Positions 63,301-64,000 of a stretch of 64,000 nucleotides of DNA are shown one piece after another. The DNA is taken from NCBI RefSeq assembly GCF_000002865.3, contig NW_001865049.1, positions 1,026,381 to 1,090,380 on the forward strand, in the 5' to 3' direction. Below the pieces are notes generated by a model that ran no database searches, was not told the DNA's origin, and saw only the letters and a list, made by a program, of their open reading frames with translations. The translations under genes and the position numbers were made by a program. Positions within the stretch are counted from its first letter, which is position 1. The number at the start of each line of letters is the position of its first letter. The stretch comes from Monosiga brevicollis MX1 (taxonomy: Eukaryota > Opisthokonta > Choanoflagellata > Craspedida > Salpingoecidae).

Positions 63301-64000
63301 TTTGGGCCATCTGCAAGAGCCAAATTGGGTTTGAAAGTTGTGACAATCAAGGGAGCTGAGGTTGATGTGATCACAACCTGTCCCGAGTGATCCTCGACTC
63401 GGACCAAGCCATAAACTTCGCTACCAGCTGCTGCGTTCACGCCTGGAAAAACTGCCGATGTGCGATCGAGAGGGACTGGACGCCAGTGCGCAATATCTGG
63501 CGTGGAAGAAGTACTGCCCAAGCCAACCGAAAAACTAATGGCCTCCGTGGTGTCGTTGCTCCAGCGCATCACCAAAGCATCCTCAAGAAGATAGCATGCC
63601 GTGGCATCCAGACGGGTCCACAAGTGGCTGGCATCGGGTCGACCTGCGCCCTCTGGAACGGTGACACGGGCTTCATAGAATGTGCCCTGGTATGCTACCA
63701 CTTCGCCAGCGTTGTAACTCTGACTATATGAGAAGGCTTGTGCCAGTTCCGCAGCTATCGCGTCATGCAAGCGCGGGACAAACCAGAGCTCTGAGGGAGG
63801 AGTTGGCGGAACGGCATCGACCATGACCGGGTGAGCAAACAACAGCACACTCTCGCCAAGCTCATTAAAGGCCAAGAGAGATGGGTGAAGTAGATCGCCT
63901 TGAACCCACTCCTTGACAAAGACGCTGACTCGGGTTGCGGAGCCGCAATCCACCGCAGGAACACGATCCGCGATACCCGGCTGCGAGCCGACCATAAGAG
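51386..64000 (-). CDS. Multi-domain surface protein with zinc-finger cytoplasmic tail (5' partial)
   Basis: The start lies beyond 64000. Domains in order: a carbohydrate-binding CBM5/12-like segment (about 63725-63600, YNAGEVVAYQGTFYEARV then LWTRLD); FN3-like segments (about 63600-62290); a LamG-like region (about 61300-60700); furin-like Cys repeats (about 60580-59680, CHAQCADNCYGP type); two or three cadherin-like beta-sandwich domains (about 59550-58300); a second furin-like block (about 56830-56030); Ig/FN3-like repeats; then cadherin-like repeats (about 53650-52970, DVDGDTLIVSVD, VNDAPVA). Three hydrophobic segments lie at about 52532-52460, 52345-52270 and 52252-52190. The tail has a C-x2-C-x12-H-x4-H motif (52030-51965), basic and Ser-rich stretches, and the ending GGYLEVEDMM. 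Exons of about 62495-55430 and 54050-51386 are the longest, with smaller exons between 55200 and 54145 and from 62655 up. An RRRRD site is near 54700. Function is inferred as an adhesion or matrix receptor. Confidence 0.75.
51965..52030 (-). other. C2H2 zinc-finger motif in the tail of the 51.4-64 kb receptor
   Basis: The residues FKCASCGIIYPTVAALAA then HFRFLH give C-x2-C-x12-H-x4-H, the classic zinc-finger spacing, with aromatic/hydrophobic residues at the usual places. It is in the same uninterrupted frame as the three hydrophobic segments, about 50 residues after the last one. Confidence 0.75.

Overview
The window looks like a gene-dense, intron-rich nuclear genome of a unicellular holozoan, most probably a choanoflagellate of the Monosiga type. 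The reasons are short GT-AG introns, GC-rich coding sequence, clear animal-type orthologues (BRIP1/FANCJ, cyclin H, LAMTOR4, MPND), and very large surface proteins mixing PA14, EGF, cadherin, VWA, furin-like and IPT modules. The species call is inference. Two assembly gaps (5525-5946, 50753-50802) both sit against long GA/TC arrays.

Layout. 1-2193 (-) is the N-terminal half of a BRIP1/FANCJ-type DNA helicase, head to head with 3081-4289 (+) cyclin H. 4658-5184 (-) is a small three-exon LAMTOR4-like Ragulator subunit. 6330-11391 (+) is an MPND-type RAMA+MPN protein with an intact JAMM zinc motif. These four are housekeeping genes.

From 12.4 kb onward the window is an unbroken run of giant secreted or membrane proteins. 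12375-19021 (+) is a dystroglycan homologue: N-terminal Ig-like and S6-like regions, an RVRR furin site, mucin stalk, second Ig-like/CADG domain, SEA-like region, TM and a PPxY tail. Three VWA domains are inserted in the mucin part. 20734-34687 (+) is a ~4,450-residue single-pass receptor with ten PA14 domains, EGF repeats, a cadherin domain, an IPT domain, an Asp-rich 36-bp minisatellite and a cytoplasmic tail with six YFDP motifs plus NPxY motifs. Its PA14 array contains near-identical 1395-bp tandem copies, and one copy carries an exact 157-bp inversion that breaks the frame. 35821-49994 (-) is a very large secreted protein with no domain I can name. 51386-64000 (-, start outside the window) is a multi-domain cell-surface protein (CBM5/12-like, FN3-like, LamG-like, furin-like, cadherin-like beta-sandwich) with about three TM segments and, unusually, a C2H2 zinc-finger motif in its predicted cytoplasmic tail.

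The two large receptors at 20.7-34.7 kb and 51.4-64 kb share a near-C-terminal GYLEV motif although their ectodomains differ. This suggests a common cytoplasmic partner. The most interesting items are the VWA-bearing dystroglycan, the orphan giant secreted protein, the zinc-finger-tailed surface receptor, the tyrosine-motif tail, and the exact microinversion. I saw no tRNA or rRNA gene, CRISPR array, or retroviral or DNA-transposon gene.
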